A stretch of 64,000 bases of DNA from a virus, in IMG/VR virus record IMGVR_UViG_3300045421_000501, positions 50,183 through 114,182 of that record; one strand, 5' to 3'. Below, piece after piece: positions 9,278 through 16,197 of this stretch. Each line of letters opens with the position of its first letter. Position 1 is the stretch's first letter. The notes below the pieces were generated by a model that was given only the letters and a program-made list of their open reading frames with translations, was not told where the DNA came from and did no database searches. The position numbers and the translations under genes are program-made.

Positions 9278-10951
9278 ATGATAATTTATAGTTGTATTAC
9301 AAATCAGTATGATAATATATCGAATGATCATTATTATGATCCAGAAGTTCGTTATGTCATGTTTCATGATGGAACCATTGAAAAAAAAGGTTCATGGGAA
9401 TTTATAGAACTTGATATTGATGAAAATTCACATACAAAAAAATCATATCATCCAAAACATCTACCACATTTATATTTTGACTATGGTGAATGCACTGTTT
9501 GGATTGATGGTTGCTATATTATAACTGAAGATTTTGTAAATTTTTCAAAAAAAATATTTGAAACCCATAATTTAGTACTACAAAATCATCCATCAAAACG
9601 AACTTTAGTTGAAGAATTTGCAAAACTTTATTATCGTGGATTTGTAGATGAGGAGAAGTGTTATGAATTGGCTGAAAAAATTTATAACAGTGGATATAAA
9701 TGTTGGATGTATGATCAAACTATCAATTGTTGTGTATGGAGAAAAATAAATAAAGAAGTTATTGATTGGAATAATTCTTGGCATAAGTGGTTTATTTTCG
9801 GTGATATAAGAGATCAAATAGCAAGTTCCTTGGCAGATTATGAAACATTTTCCAGCCATAAAATTGAATTAATTGTAGATTTAAATCATACAACTAGGAA
9901 TAAAAAATATTCACAATCATATGAACTATTAGAACATTCAGATCTTCAACACTTAAAAGTCTTTATTTCAAATATTTCAAATAAATTAGTTACTAATTCA
10001 AAATTATCTTTTCATTCAAATAAAGTTCTTGATGAGAATGAAAATAAATTATACAATTCAGAAATTAAAGTAGTTCCAATTGATAAAAATGAAAATAAAT
10101 TATACAATTCAGAAATTGAAGTAGTTCCAATTAATAAAAATGAAATGATAATATACTCTTGTATTACAAATGGATATGATGAAATTCCAGATCATTATTA
10201 TGATCCAGAAGTTCGTTATGTCATGTTTCATGATGGAACGATTGAAAAAAAAGATCCATGGGAATTTATAGATATTCGAGATTATTGTGATCTAGAATGT
10301 CCTCTCAGATTATCTAATTATCCCAAAACCAATCCACATTTATTTTTTGAAGAAGGATCTAATACAATTTGGATTGATGGTTGTTATGTAATGACAGAAG
10401 AATTTGTCAAAGTCTCTAAAAAAACTTTTCCATTTACAATTCTTAGGCATCCATTTAAATTTTCTTATTACGATGAAATGCTGGAAGGATTTTTATCTGC
10501 TTTTTTTTCTTTTGATGATGGAATTGAGTTCACAAAATTATTATTCGATGATAACTATAACTTCAAGCAATATAGTAGTCCTTTGTGTACTATTGTTTAT
10601 AGAACAACAAATTCAGAAAATCAAAAATTTAATGAGTGTTGGTGGAAATATTCACTCATAGGACCAAATCGAGATCAAGTTGCTTTTGATGCAGCTATTC
10701 AATTCACTAATGTCTTCCCAAATTATATTGAAAAGAGAAATGATTGTGGAATAATTTTAGGGTCTGGATCTAAAATTGGAAGAAAGAAAAAACATGAACA
10801 AAGAGGAAAAATTTCTCAGTGGAAAATGAAACAAAACTTTATTGATGAAATGCGGAAATATGCTAAATTACATCCACATTTTTATGCAAAACATGATCAT
10901 TATGATATGATGATCAATAATAATATTATATCTTCGGATAAATCATTATGA
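9278..10951 (+). CDS. Two-module DUF616 (TOD1/MUCI70-like) glycosyltransferase
   Basis: Product of 557 aa made of two copies of a DUF616-like domain, at about residues 1-215 and 290-550. Each begins MIIYSCITNxYD and contains DHYYDPEVRYVMFHDGT and a WIDGCY motif (putative metal/nucleotide D-G-C). The linker holds two 17-residue direct repeats. The second module has an internal ATG at 10145 and is nearly identical in DNA to the next gene over its first ~159 bp. Plant DUF616 relatives are predicted or shown glycan-synthesis enzymes. It is either a fused gene or a recent head-to-tail duplication. Confidence 0.65.
   Translation: MIIYSCITNQYDNISNDHYYDPEVRYVMFHDGTIEKKGSWEFIELDIDENSHTKKSYHPKHLPHLYFDYGECTVWIDGCYIITEDFVNFSKKIFETHNLVLQNHPSKRTLVEEFAKLYYRGFVDEEKCYELAEKIYNSGYKCWMYDQTINCCVWRKINKEVIDWNNSWHKWFIFGDIRDQIASSLADYETFSSHKIELIVDLNHTTRNKKYSQSYELLEHSDLQHLKVFISNISNKLVTNSKLSFHSNKVLDENENKLYNSEIKVVPIDKNENKLYNSEIEVVPINKNEMIIYSCITNGYDEIPDHYYDPEVRYVMFHDGTIEKKDPWEFIDIRDYCDLECPLRLSNYPKTNPHLFFEEGSNTIWIDGCYVMTEEFVKVSKKTFPFTILRHPFKFSYYDEMLEGFLSAFFSFDDGIEFTKLLFDDNYNFKQYSSPLCTIVYRTTNSENQKFNECWWKYSLIGPNRDQVAFDAAIQFTNVFPNYIEKRNDCGIILGSGSKIGRKKKHEQRGKISQWKMKQNFIDEMRKYAKLHPHFYAKHDHYDMMINNNIISSDKSL
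10040..10141 (+). repeat. Two 51-bp direct repeats in the DUF616 linker
   Basis: Copies lie at 10040-10090 and 10091-10141 and encode ENKLYNSEIKVVPIDKN and ENKLYNSEIEVVPINKN. They are in frame and almost identical, so they arose recently by slippage or unequal exchange. They sit exactly where two catalytic modules are joined and may act as a flexible spacer. Confidence 0.9.
10145..10303 (+). repeat. 159-bp segment duplicated at 10948-11106
   Basis: By direct comparison the two segments differ at one base (10254 A versus 11057 G). Identity starts exactly at the ATG of each module and decays after the GAATGTCCT segment. A 50-bp core (10190-10239) is also exact at 9326-9375 in the first module. 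The pattern suggests recent gene conversion or duplication of the N-terminal part with divergent C-terminal parts. Confidence 0.9.
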
Positions 10952-11775
10952 TAATATACTCTTGTATTACAAATGGATATGATGAAATTCCAGATCATTA
11001 TTATGATCCAGAAGTTCGTTATGTCATGTTTCATGATGGAACGATTGAAAAAAAAGGTCCATGGGAATTTATAGATATTCGAGATTATTGTGATCTAGAA
11101 TGTCCTAAAAGATTATCTTCTTATCCCAAAATCAATCCACATAAGTTTTTTTCTGAGGGTGAAGATACTGTTTGGATTGATGGTTGTTATGTTCAAACTC
11201 AAGAATGGGTAAATTTATCAAAAGAAATATTTAAAAAAAATAAATTTACTCATATTCGACATCCTCTAAAATTTAACTTTATTGAAGAAGCGATTGAGAA
11301 ATATGTGGGATCTTTTAGTACTAGAGAAGACATACTCGAAATTTGTAATTTATTGAAAGAAAAAAATTATAATTTTTATAAGTATTCTAGTCCAATTTTA
11401 TGCTGCATTTGGAGAACAATCACCGAAGAAATGAATATTTTTCATGATACTTGGTGGGAATATTCTTTAATTGGACTAAATCGAGATCAAATTTCTTTTG
11501 ATTATGCTAAACAAAAACATAATTTGAATTGGCAAATTATTGAAGACTGGCTTTCTGTGGGAGTGGATTGGTCTCGTGTAACTGGGAAATTGGCAAGAAA
11601 AAAAATACATCCGCAAAAAGGAGATCTTGAGCAATATTTAAGAAAAGAAGAAATGCTTTCTGAAATATCTAAAATAACAAAAATGCCTTGGAAATTATAT
11701 TTGAAACATGATTTTTCTATATCTATTTATAGATGGGTAACTAATCCAGAACTTCCGAGATCAACTTCGAAGTAG
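10948..11775 (+). CDS. Third DUF616 (TOD1/MUCI70-like) glycosyltransferase module
   Basis: Product of 275 aa, a single DUF616 module homologous to both halves of the preceding protein. It keeps DHYYDPEVRYVMFHDGT, TVWIDGCYVQTQE, a central LCCIWRT and WWEYSLIGLNRDQISF. Its ATG overlaps the upstream stop (ATGA). This last gene of the glycan cassette ends 15 bp before the psbA promoter. The role as a glycosyltransferase follows from the family and context; substrate unknown. Confidence 0.65.
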   Translation: MIIYSCITNGYDEIPDHYYDPEVRYVMFHDGTIEKKGPWEFIDIRDYCDLECPKRLSSYPKINPHKFFSEGEDTVWIDGCYVQTQEWVNLSKEIFKKNKFTHIRHPLKFNFIEEAIEKYVGSFSTREDILEICNLLKEKNYNFYKYSSPILCCIWRTITEEMNIFHDTWWEYSLIGLNRDQISFDYAKQKHNLNWQIIEDWLSVGVDWSRVTGKLARKKIHPQKGDLEQYLRKEEMLSEISKITKMPWKLYLKHDFSISIYRWVTNPELPRSTSK

Positions 11776-11789
11776 AGTATTTATGCTTA

Positions 11790-11818
11790 TTGACATGTAT
11801 TCCAAAATACATTATACT
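11790..11818 (+). promoter_or_regulatory. Sigma70-like promoter of psbA
   Basis: TTGACA (11790-11795), a 17-bp spacer, then TATACT (11813-11818). It lies about 155 bp upstream of the psbA ATG and directly after the glycan cassette, giving a long structured leader. Confidence 0.8.
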
Positions 11819-11852
11819 AAATATTGTTAAGAAATCAAAACATTTCTTACTC

Positions 11853-11949
11853 ACTCCCGCTAACCGAGACCTATGGGAGTCTAAATACGTCCCTTATACC
11901 TATGCAGGAGGGTTGCATAGGAATACTTGTACCGTTCAGCACCTCCTGG
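11853..11949 (+). ncRNA. Structured psbA leader RNA (PhotoRC-like candidate)
   Basis: Two hairpins are visible: ACTCCC/GGGAGT (11853-11858 with 11875-11880) and CCTATGCA/TGCATAGG (11899-11906 with 11914-11921, loop GGAGGGT). The segment CAGGAGG at 11905-11911, mostly in that loop, is complementary to CCTCCTG at 11943-11949, so an alternative pairing or pseudoknot is possible. PhotoRC RNA motifs are known near photosystem genes in marine cyanobacteria and cyanophages; this leader is a candidate, not a confirmed match. No Shine-Dalgarno lies directly before the ATG. Confidence 0.5.
11881..11887 (+). promoter_or_regulatory. Late promoter candidate in the psbA leader
   Basis: CTAAATA matches the T4-like late element seen elsewhere in this window. 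It would let psbA be transcribed late as well as early, and would give a transcript lacking the first leader hairpin. Confidence 0.4.
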
Positions 11950-11974
11950 ACTAATTTACTACCCATTTAATTAA

Positions 11975-12291
11975 ATGACTGCTACAATTGCTTTACAAAA
12001 ACAATCTAATCCATGGAATCAATTCTGCGATTGGATTACTTCTACCAATAACCGCCTTTATGTGGGTTGGTTTGGTACTCTGATGATTCCTACTCTTCTT
12101 GCAGCAACGATTTGTTTCATCATCGCCTTCGTTGGCGCACCCCCGGTGGACATTGATGGTATTAGGGAACCAGTTGCTGGTTCTCTTATGTGGGGCAACA
12201 ACATCATCTCTGGTGCTGTTGTTCCTTCTAGCAACGCAATCGGATTGCATCTATACAATATTTGGGATGCAGCAAGTCTTGATGAGTGGCT
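11975..12291 (+). CDS. psbA: psbA exon 1 (photosystem II D1 protein, N-terminal part)
   Basis: Encodes D1 residues 1-105 plus two bases of codon 106: [20 protein letters not shown], then [18 protein letters not shown] and AASLDEWL, all standard D1. Reading on into the intron adds two residues and then hits TAA at 12299-12301, so splicing is needed for function. Joined to exon 2 (13109-13871) it gives a 359-aa D1 protein, about the normal cyanobacterial length. Phage psbA is known to be expressed during infection to replace photodamaged D1 in the host thylakoid membrane. The exon ends with GTGGCT, which pairs with the intron guide. Confidence 0.95.
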
Positions 12292-12292
12292 T

Positions 12293-12300
12293 TATAAATA
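12293..12300 (+). promoter_or_regulatory. Consensus late promoter at the intron 5' end
   Basis: TATAAATA, a perfect T4-type late element, begins one base after the 5' splice site and 58 nt before the endonuclease ATG. T4 introns are known to express their homing endonucleases from internal late promoters, so this is probably the promoter for the HNH gene. Confidence 0.65.
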
Positions 12301-12350
12301 ATATTGGGTCACTTTAAATCGGGTGAACTGCTGGAAAGCTAAGTTCTCTT

Positions 12351-13022
12351 ATGAAACACAAACATCATCTTACTCCAAAATATCTTGGTGGGTCTGACGA
12401 ACCACAAAATCTTGTAGAGGTTTCTCCAACACAACACGCTATGTTTCATTATTGCAACTGGCGTCTTTGGGAAAATAAAGAAGATATGATTGCTTGGAAA
12501 GCACTTGCAGGGTATTCTTCAAAAGAAGAAATAATCCAACAAGTTATTTCTCTTGCAGGTAAGAAGGGTGGTAAGGTTGCAAAAGAAAGCGGACAACTTC
12601 GTGCTGCTGCTCTTAAACAACCTAAAAGTGTTAGGCAGAAAATTGGTAAAAACCTTATCAACTTTGCCTACAAAAATCCAAAAAATGCAACACAAGAAAC
12701 TCTAACTAATAGAAAGTATAAGAAAGTATTTCACATTTACGAAAAACTAACTGAACGGTCTATTGGTAAACATCTTGGAAATGTTGAGTTTAATCCAGAA
12801 CAAGATAAAACACTTAAAACTGTTTGTTCTATGATACTGGAAAAGTATGGGGTAAAAGTTTATCCTTCACATCTTAATAGTGTTGCTAACGGAAATAGAC
12901 TTTTAACGAGTGGTATTTCTTGCAGTTGGGTTTTAGAGAATACGCCAATCAGCAGCCAAGCCACAGACGATACTTCTGTGGAAGGTTCAGAGACTAGTCG
13001 GTTCAACAAGCGTGTTGAGTAA
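12351..13022 (+). CDS. Intron-encoded HNH homing endonuclease
   Basis: Product of 223 aa. The N-terminal HNH motif is clear: KHHLTPKYLGGSD (His5-His6), Asn20 in QNLVEVS, then TQHAMFHY (His29, His33). The remainder is lysine-rich with helix-rich DNA-binding character. The enzyme should cut intronless psbA to drive intron homing. The reading frame runs through the Q and R elements and the P3 strand of the ribozyme core (12947-13005), so its last ~25 codons also encode catalytic RNA. Expression probably comes from the late promoter at 12293. Confidence 0.9.
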   Translation: MKHKHHLTPKYLGGSDEPQNLVEVSPTQHAMFHYCNWRLWENKEDMIAWKALAGYSSKEEIIQQVISLAGKKGGKVAKESGQLRAAALKQPKSVRQKIGKNLINFAYKNPKNATQETLTNRKYKKVFHIYEKLTERSIGKHLGNVEFNPEQDKTLKTVCSMILEKYGVKVYPSHLNSVANGNRLLTSGISCSWVLENTPISSQATDDTSVEGSETSRFNKRVE

Positions 13023-13108
13023 TACGACATTAGCGCCCGACACCTTATGAAGATAATAGGGTGAAGATATAGTCCAGTCCATATGGAAACATATGGTTCC
13101 CCCGACTG

Positions 13109-13871
13109 CTATAATGGGGGTCCTTATCAACTCGTCGTCTTCCACTTTCTTATCGGCATCTTCTGCTATATGGGTCGTGAGTGGGAACTATCTTACCGAC
13201 TGGGTATGAGACCCTGGATTTGTGTTGCTTACTCTGCACCTGTTGCTGCTGCTAGTGCGGTATTCCTTGTTTATCCTTTCGGTCAGGGTTCCTTCTCAGA
13301 CGGTATGCCCCTGGGCATCTCCGGCACCTTCAATTACATGTTGGTGTTCCAGGCTGAGCACAACATTTTGATGCACCCCTTCCACATGCTTGGTGTGGCT
13401 GGTGTGTTCGGCGGCAGCCTGTTCTCCGCCATGCACGGTTCACTGGTTACCTCTTCCTTAGTGCGTGAAACCACCGAGAGCGAGAGCCAGAACTACGGCT
13501 ACAAGTTCGGTCAAGAGGAAGAAACTTATAACATTGTTGCTGCTCACGGTTATTTTGGAAGACTTATTTTCCAATATGCATCATTCAACAACTCTCGTTC
13601 ACTTCACTTCTTCCTTGCTGCTTGGCCTGTAGTTGGCATCTGGTTCACTGCTTTAGGTGTTTCTACAATGGCTTTTAATCTCAATGGACTGAATTTTAAT
13701 CAGAGTATTCTGGATAATCAGGGTCATGTTATTAAAACTTGGGCAGATATTTTAAATTCTGCTGGACTTGGGCTCGAAGTAATGCACGAAAGAAACGCAC
13801 ATAATTTTCCTTTGGATCTAGCCGCAGCAGAGACAACTATGGTTGCCTTGACTGCTCCTGCCATCGGATAA
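13109..13871 (+). CDS. psbA: psbA exon 2 (photosystem II D1 protein, C-terminal part)
   Basis: Completes codon 106 and encodes D1 residues 107-359. Visible landmarks in D1 numbering: His118 in VVFHFLIG, Glu130 in YMGREWELS (the D1:2-type residue), [16 protein letters not shown], and [16 protein letters not shown] with His332, Glu333, Asp342 and Ala344, ligands of the manganese cluster. A 15-residue C-terminal extension after Ala344 awaits processing by host CtpA. Base composition changes sharply inside the exon: roughly 50-60% GC over 13290-13500, falling to about 30% near 13700. This indicates recombination with host or other phage psbA. Confidence 0.95.
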
Positions 13872-13891
13872 TAACCACTCCAATAATGAGT

Positions 13892-13922
13892 AATACCACC
13901 CCCAAAAAGGGTGGTATTCTTA
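13892..13922 (+). terminator. psbA terminator hairpin
   Basis: A 10-bp stem AATACCACCC / GGGTGGTATT with a 7-nt loop, followed by CTTAT, stands 20 bp after the psbA stop. The U-tract is weak, but stem strength and position fit a terminator. Confidence 0.75.
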
Positions 13923-13928
13923 TAAATA
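13921..13928 (+). promoter_or_regulatory. Late promoter for the metallopeptidase-like gene
   Basis: TATAAATA immediately downstream of the psbA terminator and 22 bp before the ATG at 13951. Confidence 0.6.
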
Positions 13929-13950
13929 AATTATCTTTATATTAAGATAA

Positions 13951-14349
13951 ATGGGAAACTTATCTTGGTTTCTCTCATTTTGTCTTTCACTCACTCCCAT
14001 TACAATTGAACCAATTGGTTCAGATTGTTTTCATAACCCCGAACTGATGGGTCAATACGAAGCAAAAACAGAGACTATCACACTTTGCGAAAATAACATC
14101 ACACTTTCTAAATACTCAAAGGAAGAAGTAGTAAAACACGAACTCATACATTACATTTATCATAAGCATCAAATAGAATCAATCATTCCTGAACCACTCA
14201 TCACTTGGTTGGTAAGAAAAAATATTCCTTCAGATCAAGTAATGTATGTAATTTTAAATGAAGATAAGTATTCTTCAAACGAAGAATTTTCAGCAAGATT
14301 ACTACAGAAACTTCCTTCGTGGATAATTGGAATTGGTATTATTGTATAA
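13951..14349 (+). CDS. Small HExxH metallopeptidase-like protein
   Basis: Product of 132 aa. A hydrophobic N-terminus (residues 3-16) could be a signal or anchor segment. VVKHELIHYIYH (His63-Glu64-Leu-Ile-His67) is a zincin-type H-E-x-x-H motif. The protein is small for a peptidase, the third metal ligand is not obvious, and activity is an inference. It stands alone after psbA under a late promoter. Confidence 0.55.
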   Translation: MGNLSWFLSFCLSLTPITIEPIGSDCFHNPELMGQYEAKTETITLCENNITLSKYSKEEVVKHELIHYIYHKHQIESIIPEPLITWLVRKNIPSDQVMYVILNEDKYSSNEEFSARLLQKLPSWIIGIGIIV

Positions 14350-14355
14350 GAAATC

Positions 14356-14384
14356 TTGTCAAACAAAATCTTTTGTGTTATACT
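14356..14384 (+). promoter_or_regulatory. Sigma70-like promoter of the glutaredoxin gene
   Basis: TTGTCA (14356-14361), 17-bp spacer, TATACT (14379-14384), 45 bp before the glutaredoxin ATG. A short tandem repeat of AAAATTCCTAAAAT lies between promoter and ATG. Confidence 0.7.
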
Positions 14385-14429
14385 AGAAGTTCAATAAAAA
14401 TTCCTAAAATAAAAATTCCTAAAATAAAA

Positions 14430-14666
14430 ATGAATTCAATAGTTTATTCTAAAGATAATTGTCCTTATTGTGAAAAAATTAAACAAGTATTTGAATTGGC
14501 AAATATTGAATATCTAGAATATAAATTGGATATAAATTTTAATAAGGAAGAATTTTATTCCGAATTTGGACAAGGATCAACTTTTCCTCAAATTATAATC
14601 AACAATATGCACATTGGCGGATGTACAGAAACAATAAAATATCTAATGGAAACCAAAGTAATTTAA
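14430..14666 (+). CDS. Glutaredoxin
   Basis: Product of 78 aa starting MNSIVYSKDNCPYCEKIK. The CPYC redox motif is at Cys11-Cys14, with the cis-proline segment TFPQIIINNMHIGG downstream, complete for a phage glutaredoxin (T4 NrdC-like in size). It would supply electrons to ribonucleotide reductase or reduce host disulfides. The frame is open further upstream, but the first ATG after the promoter is 14430. Confidence 0.85.
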   Translation: MNSIVYSKDNCPYCEKIKQVFELANIEYLEYKLDINFNKEEFYSEFGQGSTFPQIIINNMHIGGCTETIKYLMETKVI

Positions 14667-14673
14667 AAATATC

Positions 14674-14818
14674 AATAAATAAAGGTGTTGAACTTTTACT
14701 CAGGAGGAAACCACCAATAAAAGTTATAAACTTTGGTAGATGGTTTTTTCCAATTATCAATAAGGAATTTACCGTTTATTTGGAGATCAAAGATAGGTAA
14801 CTTCTAGGAGGAACGACA
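14674..14818 (+). promoter_or_regulatory. Late promoter and 5' leader of the small membrane protein gene
   Basis: AATAAATA (14674-14681) is a late-type element. The ~137-nt leader that follows holds an early GGAGG (14702-14706) not followed by an ORF I can support. It also has a potential hairpin pairing AAAGTT with AACTTT around 14719-14734, and the strong ribosome binding site AGGAGG just before the ATG at 14819. No gene is visible in this gap. Confidence 0.45.
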
Positions 14819-15034
14819 ATGTTAGCAGCGATAATTTGCTTATCAACATTATGTTGTCTGTTGACATTAGGATTAGGGATTGTAGTCGGATATCTTGCAC
14901 GTCAATATGTTCATGACACAACCCCACAATATTCTCATCCTGAAATGTATGATTTAAATGGAAATAAATTACCAGATGAAATAATTGCTTTTAGGTTTGA
15001 GGGATCTGAATACTTAGATGAATTTGAAGAATAA
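14819..15034 (+). CDS. Small single-pass membrane protein
   Basis: Product of 71 aa. Residues 2-27 form one strongly hydrophobic transmembrane segment with a G-x-x-x-G-like LGLGIVVGYLA. A soluble tail YSHPEMYDLNGNKLPDEIIA rich in acidic residues follows. The ATG has an excellent AGGAGG site. I recognise this as a type conserved among T4-like cyanophages, but no function is known to me. Confidence 0.7.
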   Translation: MLAAIICLSTLCCLLTLGLGIVVGYLARQYVHDTTPQYSHPEMYDLNGNKLPDEIIAFRFEGSEYLDEFEE

Positions 15035-15039
15035 CAATC

Positions 15040-15489
15040 ATGACAAAATTACCGAATAATCCCCTTGTTTTTGAAATTTTCAAAGCAGCTCATGGGGCTA
15101 AAACTGTTGAAAGAAAATTAGAGATTCTCACAGAATATAAAGGGGATCATATTAAGGCATTATTTATTTGGAACTTCGATAAAGGAATTGAAAGTGCTCT
15201 CCCAAAAGGAGAAGTTCCTTATCGAAAAAATCAAGCACCAGCAAATACTCCATCTCATACACGACTTGAGCATGAATGGCACATTCTTTATAACTTTATA
15301 AGAGGTGGAAATGACTCTCTTTCTCAAATGAAGAAAGAGCAAATGTTTATTCAATTGTTAGAAGGTCTTCATGCAGAAGATGCAGAAATTCTTTTGCTTG
15401 TGAAGGATAAAGAATTGCAATCAAAGTATAGAATTACTCGAAATGTAGTTGAACAAGCTTATCCTGAAATTGTTTGGAGGGATAGATGA
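15040..15489 (+). CDS. Conserved T4-like cyanophage protein of unknown function
   Basis: Product of 149 aa, soluble, without signal or membrane segments. It begins LPNNPLVFEIFKAAHGAKT and has a charged centre and a tail ending VEQAYPEIVWRD. The pattern is one I associate with a conserved family in T4-like cyanophages, possibly DUF6433, but I cannot verify that. It is coupled by ATGA to the next gene. Confidence 0.65.
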   Translation: MTKLPNNPLVFEIFKAAHGAKTVERKLEILTEYKGDHIKALFIWNFDKGIESALPKGEVPYRKNQAPANTPSHTRLEHEWHILYNFIRGGNDSLSQMKKEQMFIQLLEGLHAEDAEILLLVKDKELQSKYRITRNVVEQAYPEIVWRDR

Positions 15490-15794
15490 GTATATGGACA
15501 ACCGAAGAAATTGCAAATCTTAAAAAATATAGGATATCACTATTCAAAGAGTCTTGTAGTATAGAGGATTCTTTGAATCCAGATATGCCATATGATGTAT
15601 ATTTGGTGGTTTATCATTTTAATGATAGTGAATGTATGGATTTAGTTAGATGTGCAAAAACTGTCGATATATTTGATGCATACTATGATAAATTTGGAAA
15701 AGAATCTATCAAAAAAATCAAACAGTCTGCAGGAAAAATAAATCCGAAATTATTTTCTACAAAACAAGAATCTAAATCTAAAAGTCGAAGTTGA
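15486..15794 (+). CDS. Hypothetical phage protein
   Basis: Product of 102 aa, mixed helix and strand, with a lysine- and serine-rich C-terminus (KQESKSKSRS). No recognised motif. ATGA coupling to the 149-aa gene implies co-translation. Its stop overlaps the -35 box of the next promoter. Confidence 0.6.
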   Translation: MSIWTTEEIANLKKYRISLFKESCSIEDSLNPDMPYDVYLVVYHFNDSECMDLVRCAKTVDIFDAYYDKFGKESIKKIKQSAGKINPKLFSTKQESKSKSRS

Positions 15795-15819
15795 CATTTT
15801 TTGCAGTTTTTGCTATGAT
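15791..15819 (+). promoter_or_regulatory. Sigma70-like promoter
   Basis: TTGACA (15791-15796), 17-bp spacer, TATGAT (15814-15819), 22 bp before the ATG at 15842. Likely drives the small genes and thyX. Confidence 0.75.
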
Positions 15820-15841
15820 GTAACAAGGAAACAATCATATT

Positions 15842-16009
15842 ATGAACAAAGACAAACTTAAAGTTATTGTAAAAAATTTAGAAATATTAATCCAATCTCT
15901 AAAATCAGAAATTTATTCTGACGTTGATTTTTATAATCAAGATGTTCCTGAAAAAATATTCAATAGAGTTGTAGATTATGATGAAATATTCGAAGATGAT
16001 GATGACTAA
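15842..16009 (+). CDS. Small acidic hypothetical protein (55 aa)
   Basis: Starts MNKDKLKVIVKNLEIL and ends in an acidic run EIFEDDDD. It lies directly after a strong promoter, and its stop TAA shares one base with the next ATG, so it is a real member of this small operon. Amphipathic N-terminal helix; function unknown. Confidence 0.6.
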   Translation: MNKDKLKVIVKNLEILIQSLKSEIYSDVDFYNQDVPEKIFNRVVDYDEIFEDDDD

Positions 16010-16197
16010 TGAGACTTAAAGAAACTATTCGACTTGTAAAAGAAGCACTTCAGAATCCTCATCTATATTCTGAAGCCGAGATTGCTTATATGAAAAAATC
16101 ACTTGATATGGCACTTATTGAACGTGCTCGTAAGCAATATAAAAATAAACAAAAGGGATTTGGAAATTATGAAGACCCAAATAGTCAGACCAATTAG
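16009..16197 (+). CDS. Small hypothetical protein (62 aa)
   Basis: A helical, lysine-rich protein starting MRLKETIRLVKEALQNPHLY. It overlaps the previous stop by one base and the thyX start by 29 nt, so the three genes are coupled. Similar short helical proteins occur upstream of metabolic genes in cyanophages; function unknown. Confidence 0.6.
   Translation: MRLKETIRLVKEALQNPHLYSEAEIAYMKKSLDMALIERARKQYKNKQKGFGNYEDPNSQTN

Larger units (their letters stand above)
12292..13108 (+). ncRNA. Group I intron in psbA
   Basis: Splice sites are placed by D1 continuity and ribozyme rules. Exon 1 ends GTGGCT (12286-12291), which pairs with the guide GGTCAC (12307-12312) leaving the required U-G pair at the 5' site. 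The intron ends in G at 13108 and exon 2 continues the Leu106 codon (CT|C). Core parts visible: P3 TGAAC (12324-12328) with GTTCA (13001-13005); P4 CTGCTG (12329-12334) with CAGCAG (12950-12955); R motif GTTCAGAGACTA (12985-12996); S motif AAGATATAGTCC (13064-13075); P9 hairpin CCATATG-GAAA-CATATGG (13079-13096). The endonuclease gene occupies the P5 region. Confidence 0.9.

Noticed and set aside
12292-12301. psbA disrupted by a premature stop (pseudogene)
   Set aside because: D1 continues perfectly at 13109 and all group I intron elements are present, so the stop is intronic.
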